Assembly: GCA_964019425.1 (NCBI GenBank)
Contig: OZ025838.1
Coordinates: forward strand, 386,501-450,500
Origin: Flectonema sp. DT1601
Taxonomy: Eukaryota > Euglenozoa > Diplonemea > Diplonemida > Diplonemidae
Length of the DNA stretch: 64,000 nucleotides
Direction of reading: 5' to 3'
Shown piece after piece: positions 50,210-58,992 of this stretch (positions are counted from its first letter, which is position 1; the number at the start of each line of letters is the position of its first letter). Position numbers and translations under genes: made by a program. The notes under the pieces are model-generated. The model worked only from the letters and a program-made list of their open reading frames with translations. It was not told where the DNA came from and did no database searches.

Positions 50210-51373
50210 ATGTCGATGTTGCTGAGTGTACTAGTCGTGTCTGTTGTCACTTCGTTTCCTCCTCATGATTTGATCAAGGAACGGTTGCAGATTATTGCAA
50301 CAAGTAATTCCCCTCAGTGGAACCAATCTGGTATTGAAATTACATATCTCGATAGTGAAGGACATGTAGCTGTTGCTGGTGGATATGCAGATGAGAGACC
50401 AAAAGAATTAGCAAAACCTGGAGACGCAGTCCTGTATGGTTCTGTAACCAAGTTGATTACAGCAGCGACCGTTCTAAAACTGATTGAAGAAAAGATTTAT
50501 AATTTCAACACGAAGGCAGTCGATGTCCTTGACGGTTATTTTAAAATTCACAACGGAACGACTCTAACCGACTTGTGGAACTCTACTTTCATAACAAAAG
50601 TTACTCTAAGAGACTTACTTCGTATGACAAGTGGAATCCCCGACTACGACACTCCTGGTCTGCGTAAGTATCAAAATGATAATCCGTCACTTACAATCAC
50701 CCCTTGGGATATTGTTCATTCTGCTAACAAGACGTGTAATTGTCAGTCTCGCAGTACGTCATGTGCCTCATACAGCTCTACTAATTATGTTTTATTAGGA
50801 TTCGTTCTTGCTGCTCATCAAAATGTTACTTGGGATAAATTAGATCAAAGGATAATTCTACCAAGACATTCTGATCCAGCTGTCTATAAGACACTACAAT
50901 TTGTTACTAATGGTGAGTTAAGGTCTTTTAATAAAGAACCAGAGCTGACGGTATCTCACGGGTATCAACCAGATGGGTCTGATGTGTGGGGAATATCTGC
51001 AGTTGGAGGATGGACATGTGGAAACATGCTTGGATCTCATATAGATGTCGCGCAGTTTCTTGTCGATTATCTCGAATCATATTTAATACTGTCTGAAAAT
51101 TTCATTAAGTCGGAAGTATTTAAATTTACTTATCTACCAGAGTTGCATCTACCGTATGGAATGGGAATTCAAAATGTTACACTTAATAATTCAGGTAGTT
51201 TATATGGTCATTTGGGATCGACTTATGGATTTTATTCAGCGGCTTTGTACAATAGTGAGTTCAAATATTCAATTGTGTTGTCGATGAATTACGAGCAACC
51301 CCAACCCTGGATGGGAATGTGGAATGTGATGTCTTTTGTTATAGGAAACTTAACCCAACTTTTTCGAAAGTAA
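50210..51373 (+). CDS. Secreted beta-lactamase-like serine hydrolase
   Basis: A 387-residue protein without introns, opening with a short signal peptide (MSMLLSVLVVSVVTS). It belongs to the class C beta-lactamase / penicillin-binding protein-like fold, whose members in eukaryotes act as esterases or peptidases. The nucleophile motif is SVTK (Ser78, Lys81) in a helix AATVLKLIEEK; LRDLLRMTSGIPDYD is the typical family block after it. The second motif, normally Y-x-N, is YSS at Tyr188 followed by TNYVLLG. The third motif is HLG at His334 in GHLGSTYGFYS. Five cysteines in residues about 172-182 are unusual for the family. It would act outside the cell or in a digestive vacuole. The substrate cannot be told; the missing Asn could alter activity. 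The start is the ATG that directly begins the signal peptide. Confidence 0.85.
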   Translation: MSMLLSVLVVSVVTSFPPHDLIKERLQIIATSNSPQWNQSGIEITYLDSEGHVAVAGGYADERPKELAKPGDAVLYGSVTKLITAATVLKLIEEKIYNFNTKAVDVLDGYFKIHNGTTLTDLWNSTFITKVTLRDLLRMTSGIPDYDTPGLRKYQNDNPSLTITPWDIVHSANKTCNCQSRSTSCASYSSTNYVLLGFVLAAHQNVTWDKLDQRIILPRHSDPAVYKTLQFVTNGELRSFNKEPELTVSHGYQPDGSDVWGISAVGGWTCGNMLGSHIDVAQFLVDYLESYLILSENFIKSEVFKFTYLPELHLPYGMGIQNVTLNNSGSLYGHLGSTYGFYSAALYNSEFKYSIVLSMNYEQPQPWMGMWNVMSFVIGNLTQLFRK

Positions 51374-51896
51374 TTATAGCATTTATAAAGATGTCGTTTT
51401 TTTAATTTTTTTTATTATTTTTTTTATTGATCTGTTCATTCGCTCCATCATTCTGATGAGGTTGCTAGCTAACTAACATTCCGACCTCTTGTTTTTTTTA
51501 TGTTTTTTTTTTATCTTTTTGTTGATGAATTGTATTCACATTCCAGCAAACAAAACTTTTTAATTTTACATCTAATATTCCAACCTCTCTTTTTATGTTG
51601 GTTTCTCCCTCTCTCAATCGTTTCTCATGGCTTACTTTGCCACATATTTACCTTTTCCTGCTTGTCTTTAACCAGTAGCGGGATTGTAGTAATCTCGTAG
51701 ATCACATCCGAGCAGACAGTGCTGGGATAGACTGACAGAGAAAATATTAAAATATTGAAATTCTGGGAGCTTAGTTCGTCTTTCCAAACCAGGTTAGTTG
51801 CTGAGCTCTAGCTGTTGTTCTGTTTTGTGTAATAGTGATAAAACCCTTTTATTTTTTATGACAGCATTCTATTTTAGAACACCTTTTTTTTTAACC
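51374..51896. other. Intergenic spacer and 5' leader of the first anchor-I gene
   Basis: T-rich sequence up to 51764, where the tandem duplication begins (gggagcttag). The rest is the leader with a candidate 72-bp intron. No other gene seen. Confidence 0.6.
51793..51864 (+). other. Candidate 5' UTR intron of the first anchor-I gene (72 bp)
   Basis: Donor CAG-GTTAGT at 51793, acceptor TTATGACAG ending at 51864. The length matches the introns of the giant gene. It would remove an upstream ATG at 51858, leaving 51897 as first start. A second AG at 51876 could serve as acceptor instead. Confidence 0.5.
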
Positions 51897-54800
51897 ATGC
51901 GGTCCGTGGCCTTAATGGCTCTTCTTGGGATGTTTGCAGGAACAGCGGTTTCTTCACCTTCAGCTTCACCTGTTCCTGTCACTGTCGCAACAGTTCCAAC
52001 TCAGGCATTCACAACTTCAGAAGCCTCAGGAACTTCTCGTTATGTGTTAGAGAAGATGTCTCAAACTACTATTCCCGGGTCAACTGCTACTAACGTTGGT
52101 GCTGCTGAGTTCATGACGTGGGGTAAGAAGCAGCAAGAAATTTATGTTGTTAACGTACCAGAAAAGGTTGTTGACATCTTCGGTCTTGCAACTGATGGCT
52201 CGATTACAACGACTGGGAAGAAGTTCACAGCAGAGACTGCTGATGCGACACCAAACTCTGTCTGCTACAACGAAAGAGATGATGTTGTTGGTATTGCTTA
52301 TGGAAGTACTGGTAAGGGATGGATTGAGTTCTTCAACGCGGAGACTCAGGAACACATCTCTACTCACATGGCACCGAATGGTCTCACCTTGGCTGCCCAC
52401 TGCAGTTTTGGTCCTTCTGATGCATGTGCTTACATCGCATTAGAAGGAGAGCCTTACACGAACATTATTAGTAGTGTTGAGACTAACCCTTATGGTGGAG
52501 TTCTTCAGGTCTGTGCTACAGACTTTAAGAATAGTATGACTCATGTTGCTTCTTCATCGACCTTTGCAGGTTTAACATCCTCAACCATAACCGAGTTGGC
52601 ATCAAAGAAGGGATGGCACAATCCTCAAAAGTCTACAAACGGCAACGGAATCACCGATTTGGAGCCAGAGTACATCACCTACTCAAGCCAAGGTTCAAAC
52701 AACAAGTACGAAGTTTACGTTTGTCTTCAGGAGGCTAACATGATTGCCGTGTATGAAGGAACTACTGCAGCGACTTCAATTGCTCTTACCACTGAGCCAA
52801 TCCGATTCATGCCAATCGGATTTAAGGACAACAACTTCGTTGGTAACGAAATCGATCTCGCCAACGACAACAAAATTGACATTAAAACTTTTAAGGGAGT
52901 GAAGTCAATGTACCAGCCAGACAGTATCGTGTCATTTAGACAAAACGGAAAAGATTATATTCTCATGGCCAGTGAAGGTAAAGTGTCATCAACTGAGACT
53001 ACTAACTCACTAAATGTTGAGGCGAGTGTATTAAGTTACGAAAATGGAGTCGTGAACAGTCCATTTGGTGTTGAAGGAGATGTCATGGTCTCAAGATCAT
53101 CTCCTGGACTTCAAGCTAATGGTAATTATGATGGTATTTATCTATTTGGAGGTCGTTCCTTCGTAGTCATGGACGCAGCCAGCGGTGCAGTTGTACACGA
53201 GAGTGGATCACAGTTCGAAAAGTTGATTGAGAAGTACGCTCCTGTGTTCTTTGGAATTGACGATGGAGTAGTCGTTGGTGGTGAACAGAGATCGACGACA
53301 AAGGGACCTGAACCTGAGTCTCTTACTGTTGGTGAGGTTGGTGGAGTTCCTTTAATGTTTGTTGGTTTGGAAAGAACGGGTTTAATCGCGGTTTACGATA
53401 TTGCTGATGTTACCGCACCAAAGTTCCACTCCTTCGGATCATCTCTTGACGAAACAAGTATGTGCGATGCGAGATCGAAGATGGTTGACCCTGAGGCACT
53501 AAAGTTTATTGCAGCAGCTGATAACCCAACCAACCAGGATATTTTAATTGCTTCCGGTTCAGTTTCCAACTCGCTTACTATCTTCAAGGTTGTTAAAAAG
53601 GAAAACCCTAACCTCCAGATGTGTAGGGAGGAGAGTAAAAGATCTGTCTACTCATTCCTTGCTACCTCTGAGTTGGTAACTCTACGAGGTCAAGTTAACG
53701 ACCTTATTCGTGAAACAAAGGTCGCTCAGGGAACTGACTTCAATCCTGTTTGTGAGAAGATCTGTACTACAACGGGAACAATTACCTGTGTGAGTTGCAC
53801 CATCACAGCAGGGGAAACTATACCTGTTGGGGTTATGAGATACGAAATTCATTTCAAAGGCAGTACTGCGTACTCCAGGTTGGTGACTGCTGTGCGTGTA
53901 AATGTCGCCGCGTTTGATATAATTGGAAGCTCTTTTGGAATTTCTATATCAGATGTCTCAATACCTGTCACTACCGCCACCGTTCCAACTGAAGCATTCC
54001 CTGCTGGAGAGGCTCCAGGAAGTTCTCGTTACGTGTTGGAAACTTTGTCGCATACTATTGTTCCTGGTTCTACTCTTGCGAATGATGGTGCTGCTGAGTT
54101 CATGACTTGGGGTAAGAAGCTCCACCAGGTGTACGTTGTAAACGGACCAGCTAAGCAAGTTGACGTTCTGGACATGAAGGCTGACGGTACCTTCGAGTCG
54201 TCTGGAAAGAAGTTTTCAAGCGCGGACGCCGATGCTGAACCAACCTCTGTCTGCTACAACGAAAGAGATGATGTCGTTGGTGTTGCTTACGGAAGCACTG
54301 GTAAGGGATGGATTGAGCTGTACAACGCGGAGACTCAGGCACGCATCTCTACTTACATGGCACCAAATGGCCTGACCCTTGCTGATCATTGCAGTTTTGG
54401 TCCTTCTGATGCATGTGTCTATGCAGCCTTGGAGGGAGAGCCTTACACGAACGCCGCCGGGGTGGCTGTCAACCCTTACGGTGGAATCATTCAGGTCTGT
54501 GCTACGGACTTCAAAAATGAGGGGACTCACGTTTTCTCTTCAACGACTTTTGAAAGTTTGACCACCGCAACTATGGACGAATTGAGGATAAAGAAAGGAT
54601 GGCACAACCCTCAGTTATTTACAAATGGTGACGGAAAAAGTGATTTGGAGCCGGAGTACATCACTTACTCTTCCATAGCCTCTGACAACACGTACGAAAT
54701 CTACGTCGGAATTCAGGAGGCTAACATGATTGCCGTGTTCAAGGGAACAGCTGCGACGCCTTCTGTGCCCCTGTCGGTTGAGCCAATCAGATTCATGCCA

Positions 54801-56237
54801 ATTGGATTTAAGGACAACAGTTTCGTTGGGAACGGAATTGATATCGTCAACGACAAGATTATTGATATTAAAACCTTCAAGGGAGTGAAGTCAATGTACC
54901 AACCAGACAGTATCGCTTCATTGAGACTAAACGGAAGGGATTACATATTCATGGCCAGTGAAGGAGACGAATCATCATACGAAGACGATAACGGATTGTC
55001 TGTACAGGCGAAGGAACTTACATATGAAGACGGTGTAGTTAACAACCCGTTGGGTGTTGAGGGAGATATGAAAATGAGTAAATCCTCACCTGGACTTCAA
55101 GCTAACGGTAAGTATGATGGTATTTATCTATTTGGAGGTCGTTCCTTCGTAGTCATGGACGCAGCCAGCGGTGCAGTTGTACACGAGAGTGGATCACAGT
55201 TCGAAAAGTTGATTGAGAAGTACGCTCCGCAGTACTTCGGAATTGACGATGGTGAGTTCTCTGTTGGAGAACAAAAATCCCAAAAGAAAGGACCTGAACC
55301 TGAGTCTCTTGATGTTGGTGAGGTTGGTGGAGTTCCACTTCTGTTTGTTGGTTTAGAGAAGTCCAGCTTGATTGCTGTTTATGACGTGAAAGACGTTGCC
55401 GCACCAAAGTTCCACTCGTTTGGATCAGTTCTGGATGATGAGAAGCTGTGCACAGTCAACTCTAAGTTGCTTGGACCTGAAGCACTGAAGTTCGTACCAA
55501 AGGCTGATAATCCAACTGATTTTGATTTATTGATTTCTTCAGGATCAGGTTCGAACTCCATTACTGTCTTTAAAGTTTACAAAAAGGATAACGCTGATCT
55601 TACTCCTTGTGCTGCTGAGACATCGGCACCGGAGACTCCAATACCATCGTCTCCAACTCCAGCTCCAACTTTAACACCACCCCCAACTCCGGTTCCATCG
55701 AGATCAGCAAATGAACGTGCAGCTGATTTTAATGTTTTAGTAGACATGGAATTGGTAGATGTCGTTAAAAATATTAACTCAATTGGAAATGCTGCAAGAG
55801 GAGCACTTGGGTCTTCAACAACCCCAGCTTGCGGAACCATCTGTGAAATTGAAACGAGCGCTTGCTTCACATGTGCAGGTACTGCCACCACCACAGGAGA
55901 AATTGCGTCAACGGCAGCAAAGAGATACAGCGTAGCCTACAAGGCTTTCACTGTGTATGGGGATGCTGACTCTAAAAATAGACTAACAGCTGCCTTAAAG
56001 CCTGTTGTTGAAGCTGCAGGGGGTGTGTTCGTAGGTGTTAACGCCGTATTTGGAGATGTCGTTACTGATGATGATGATGGTCTTTCAGGGGGAGCCATTG
56101 CAGGGATCGTTATTGGTTCAGTCAGCTTTGTTATTGTTGTTGCCGTCATCGCTTACTGCTGCTTTTGTAAACCTGTTGAGGAACTAGAAAACTGTGAGGA
56201 TCCAGTCCAAAAGACTAGTCCTGATGAAGAGGCCTAG
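51897..56237 (+). CDS. Membrane-anchored protein with two choice-of-anchor I (msp130-like) domains, copy 1
   Basis: A 1446-residue protein. I chose the ATG at 51897 because it begins a clean signal peptide (MRSVALMALLGMFAGTAVSS); the frame is open upstream, but an ATG at 51858 would bury it and may lie in an intron. Residues about 28-575 and 688-1235 are two choice-of-anchor I domains: FMTWGKK, SVCYNERDDVVG, RFMPIGFKDN, KSMYQPDSI, FMASEGDE, LFGGRSFVVMDAASGAVV, KGPEPESL and PEALKF. This propeller-like family is found in bacterial exported proteins and in sea urchin msp130. Each domain is followed by a module of about 100 residues with CxxIC and CxxC (about 582-683 and 1275-1388). A proline-rich linker lies near 1243-1270. 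One transmembrane helix (about 1399-1420) and a 22-residue acidic tail end it. It should sit on the cell surface or a vesicle. The biochemical role of the family is poorly known; a link to calcium or mineral is only by analogy with msp130. Confidence 0.88.
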   Translation: MRSVALMALLGMFAGTAVSSPSASPVPVTVATVPTQAFTTSEASGTSRYVLEKMSQTTIPGSTATNVGAAEFMTWGKKQQEIYVVNVPEKVVDIFGLATDGSITTTGKKFTAETADATPNSVCYNERDDVVGIAYGSTGKGWIEFFNAETQEHISTHMAPNGLTLAAHCSFGPSDACAYIALEGEPYTNIISSVETNPYGGVLQVCATDFKNSMTHVASSSTFAGLTSSTITELASKKGWHNPQKSTNGNGITDLEPEYITYSSQGSNNKYEVYVCLQEANMIAVYEGTTAATSIALTTEPIRFMPIGFKDNNFVGNEIDLANDNKIDIKTFKGVKSMYQPDSIVSFRQNGKDYILMASEGKVSSTETTNSLNVEASVLSYENGVVNSPFGVEGDVMVSRSSPGLQANGNYDGIYLFGGRSFVVMDAASGAVVHESGSQFEKLIEKYAPVFFGIDDGVVVGGEQRSTTKGPEPESLTVGEVGGVPLMFVGLERTGLIAVYDIADVTAPKFHSFGSSLDETSMCDARSKMVDPEALKFIAAADNPTNQDILIASGSVSNSLTIFKVVKKENPNLQMCREESKRSVYSFLATSELVTLRGQVNDLIRETKVAQGTDFNPVCEKICTTTGTITCVSCTITAGETIPVGVMRYEIHFKGSTAYSRLVTAVRVNVAAFDIIGSSFGISISDVSIPVTTATVPTEAFPAGEAPGSSRYVLETLSHTIVPGSTLANDGAAEFMTWGKKLHQVYVVNGPAKQVDVLDMKADGTFESSGKKFSSADADAEPTSVCYNERDDVVGVAYGSTGKGWIELYNAETQARISTYMAPNGLTLADHCSFGPSDACVYAALEGEPYTNAAGVAVNPYGGIIQVCATDFKNEGTHVFSSTTFESLTTATMDELRIKKGWHNPQLFTNGDGKSDLEPEYITYSSIASDNTYEIYVGIQEANMIAVFKGTAATPSVPLSVEPIRFMPIGFKDNSFVGNGIDIVNDKIIDIKTFKGVKSMYQPDSIASLRLNGRDYIFMASEGDESSYEDDNGLSVQAKELTYEDGVVNNPLGVEGDMKMSKSSPGLQANGKYDGIYLFGGRSFVVMDAASGAVVHESGSQFEKLIEKYAPQYFGIDDGEFSVGEQKSQKKGPEPESLDVGEVGGVPLLFVGLEKSSLIAVYDVKDVAAPKFHSFGSVLDDEKLCTVNSKLLGPEALKFVPKADNPTDFDLLISSGSGSNSITVFKVYKKDNADLTPCAAETSAPETPIPSSPTPAPTLTPPPTPVPSRSANERAADFNVLVDMELVDVVKNINSIGNAARGALGSSTTPACGTICEIETSACFTCAGTATTTGEIASTAAKRYSVAYKAFTVYGDADSKNRLTAALKPVVEAAGGVFVGVNAVFGDVVTDDDDGLSGGAIAGIVIGSVSFVIVVAVIAYCCFCKPVEELENCEDPVQKTSPDEEA

Positions 56238-56297
56238 AAAAAAACAAAAAGAAGAATCGGCAAACTTCACTTTTTTACTTAAAGAATGATATCTCGT

Positions 56298-56790
56298 TCA
56301 CTTTTTTCTCTGGTTGTGGGGTCAGACTATCTGCCAACGATATGATGCTTTTTCTTTAACTAATGGAAATCACTCATAGGTCTGCATGTTTGTGCTTCTC
56401 CAATCTCACACTTGTTCTTCTTTTTTTTTTTTGCGTGAAAATTCTTCAGCAAAAAAAAAACATTTCTCTTTTTATTAAAGAATTATATTAAATCAATTTC
56501 ACCCCTTTTTGTGATTCAATCAAACATTTTCCTCCTTCACTTTTTTCTCTTGTGAAGTCAGACTATCTGCCAACGATATGATGCTTTTTTTTCTTTAACT
56601 AATGGAAATTATTAGTTGAGGGATCTCATAGGTCTGCATGTTTGTGCTTCTTTTTACTTCTCCTCTATCTCCATATTTATATTTATGTGTTTATGTTTTT
56701 TTTAAAAAACCTCCCGTTCCTTCTTTTCCCTTCCCTTCTTTTTTTATTTTTTTTTTTTTTGAGGAAACACTTCAGCAAAAAAAAAAAGAA
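56298..56790. repeat. Direct repeat of about 238 bp in the 3' flank, two units
   Basis: Both units (from 56298 and 56536) run TTCACTTTTTTCTCT, GTCAGACTATCTGCC, AACGATATGATGC, a T tract, CATAGGTCTGCATG, a longer T tract, and CTTCAGC followed by an A tract. The second unit has an extra TTATTAGTTGAGGG. The pair recurs after copy 2 from 63394. Confidence 0.85.
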
Positions 56791-57826
56791 AAAAAGAGGA
56801 GGGAAGGAATATATCGCAACGTACTCTTTTAGTTTATTGCACACCGAGTTGAACTTTTACTTCTGAAAGGCACTATTATAGTTGATCTCTTGTGAGGCTA
56901 TCGTAGTAAAAATGCTGTGAGTAAATTCTTCGGTTGCAATAAGCCTAGGTAGAGTATTTGTGCCCAATCACTTCCCCCTTCCGTGTCCAGTCTGAGCGAA
57001 TAACGTAAGATTTAAAAAAAAAAAAAAAAAAATTAAAAAAAAATAGTACTCCTCAAACTCTGTTCTCTTCGTTCAATAAGTGACGGTTGGTAAATGAAAA
57101 CTGAAGCGACGAACACAAGAAAAAAAAAGAAAGAAGGAAGGAAGGAAGGAAGGTTTTATGTTTTATGTGGATTGTCTACAGGATGTGCTTTCAACAAGCT
57201 ACTCCACAAGAAAAGCAAGATTCACAGTTATATTTAACCATTCCTTTTTCTTCTTCTTTTTGTGCCTCCAAAGCTTTATTGTTCGATAGAAACAGAATTG
57301 TGTCAGCGTAACTAACCTATTCCTTTATTAGGATTTTGTTCCAGTTGCGCACAAACAAAGATGTGAGTAAAAAAACGTGTGGAACGGGGAAAATCATTTT
57401 TTTCTTATCACAATCCGCTAGTATCGTGGTTGTCATGGAAACTGACTTCTCATTCGATAGCGAGAACGTAGTTTCTGCGTTCGATTAGTTCTTGTCCTTA
57501 CTTTTGTTTATTCCGACTTCCTTTCTTTAAAGAGATAACTTCCATGTTGTGGTTTGCAATCTTGTACTACGCTGCCAGTTTTAAGATCTCACTTTCTTCT
57601 TTCTTTCTTTCTTTTTTTTATTGTGATTTTCCTAAGAAAAAATTGGTATTATTGCATCCGCGGGCCATCCGCGTTTTTTCATTTTTAAAACGACAAAAAA
57701 AAAAAAAAACTTATTTCTATTTGGGGAGGCGACGATGTTTGTCTCTGATCAAGAGATAGTCATCTTCATCGTACCCTTGCGTTCATACTTAAAAAGGTAT
57801 ACAAATAAACTCGTATTCCAAGACAG

Positions 57827-57887
57827 GTATGTTTTTTTTTTATATCACTTTTTTTAAACGTTTGTTGTATTTCCTCCTTTCTTTTAG
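57827..57887 (+). other. Candidate orphan intron (61 bp) in the spacer
   Basis: CAG-GTATGT at 57827 and a pyrimidine-rich TTTCTTTTAG ending at 57887 match the donor and size of the giant gene's introns, but no coding exon flanks it. It could belong to a non-coding RNA or to a long leader of copy 2; chance is possible in such T-rich DNA. Confidence 0.3.
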
Positions 57888-58069
57888 TTTATTTTTCTTC
57901 TTAAAACGGAACACTTTATTTTTGTTTTGTTTTATTTTATTTTAGTTCGATAGAGTAATAAGCTACGGCGAGGCGGAAAGCTGGAGATTGGTATTTATTA
58001 ATCTTTCAGTCGATGCTGCTTCCACAATCCATGCGAAATCTTCGGATATGGCTACGGATTGGGTCCTCT

Positions 58070-58108
58070 GTTACTGTGAGTTACCTAGCACTCATAATAT
58101 ACAGTAAC
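58070..58108. other. Interrupted 12-bp hairpin
   Basis: GTTACTGT and ACAGTAAC pair perfectly; inside them GAGT and ACTC pair around an 8-base loop, with a 7-base bulge on one side. It lies at the end of a 37-codon open frame (58013-58126). Function unknown. Confidence 0.4.
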
Positions 58109-58675
58109 GTTGGATTATATCACTAACTAACACAGTTATACGCAATTGTTGATTACTGGTTCTTGGAGTCTTTTTTTCAATGGTGTTGAAGTAATTCTTT
58201 TTGTTCTTTGTCTAACAAATATAAGTATTGTTGTCACTCGCAAACGGAATCGTGAAATCAATTCATGTTTGTTGGCTTTCACACTCCATGTTTATTTTAT
58301 TTTATTTGTTTTGTTTTTTTTTCGTCGTCTATTCCGACCATTACATATTAAGACTGTAAATTTTTAGGGAGGATTTTGCCCCCCAATCGCGCAGCTTTGT
58401 AATTTTGGTTTTTTTTTCTTCCTCTCCCTTTCCTCTTGTTTTTCCTCTCCCCTTCACCATTTTTTACTCAACTCAACTCAAATCTTCAACAAACACTTTA
58501 TCGATATTATTTATTATAAAATAACTACATAGAGATAGTTGAAGTCTCACAAATTGGGAAACGATTATTTACAAGGTATCAAAAATTAGGTTATTTCTTT
58601 AAACAGGTAGGAATGAAAATGAGGAGGATTTCATTTTTAATTGTGGTAATTTAAAAAAAATATATATATCAGTCA

Positions 58676-58860
58676 ACTGATGGAAATTATTAGTTGAGGA
58701 CTCATAGGTCTGCATGTTTGTGATTCTTTTTACTTCTCCTCTATCTCCATATTTATATTTATGTGTTTATGTTTGTTTTTTAAAAAACCTCTTGTTCTTT
58801 TTATTTTTCCCTTCCATTCCCTTCCCTTCCCTTCTTTTTTTTTTTTTTTTTTTTTTGGGG
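58676..58860. repeat. Relic of an anchor-I gene 3' flank
   Basis: Starts TGATGGAAATTATTAGTTGAGG and continues CATAGGTCTGCATG, then the CTCTATCTCCATATTTATATT segment and a T tract, as at about 56600-56760 and 63700-63860. It then joins directly to the start of copy 2 at 58861. It is more diverged than the two main copies are from each other. Confidence 0.85.
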
Positions 58861-58888
58861 GGGAGCTTAGTTCGTCTTTCCAAACCAG

Positions 58889-58960
58889 GTTAGTTGCTGA
58901 GCTCTAGCTGTTGTTCTGTTTTGTGTAATATTGATGAAACCCTTTTATTTTTTATGACAG
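58889..58960 (+). other. Candidate 5' UTR intron of the second anchor-I gene (72 bp)
   Basis: Same donor and acceptor as at 51793-51864. The copies differ by a few bases inside but keep both splice sites. Confidence 0.5.
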
Positions 58961-58992
58961 CATTCTATTTTAGAACACCTTTTATTTTAACC

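Larger units (their letters stand above)
51765..56895 (+). repeat. Segmental tandem duplication, copy 1
   Basis: Matches 58861-64000 base for base apart from scattered substitutions and small length changes in T tracts. The offset is 7096 bp through the coding part. It holds leader, gene and 3' flank. The left edge is sharp: before 51765 the two copies share nothing. Confidence 0.95.
56238..58860. other. Spacer between the two anchor-I genes
   Basis: Up to 56895 it is the 3' flank shared with copy 2. From 56896 to about 58675 it is unique, with A and T runs, a GGAA microsatellite (about 57130-57153) and a mixed-composition island near 57950-58110. From about 58676 to 58860 it is a scrap similar to the 3' flank at about 56600-56760. 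No protein gene is convincing. Confidence 0.65.

Noticed and set aside
51798-51896. Upstream extension of the anchor-I protein beginning at a TTG
   Set aside because: It has no ATG before 51858, contains a likely leader intron, and would hide the clean signal peptide that begins at 51897.
57425-57490. tRNA-like pieces (TAGTATCGTGGTTG and GCGTTCGATTAG)
   Set aside because: They recall tRNA A and B boxes, but the T stem and acceptor stem do not pair; only two small unrelated hairpins form.
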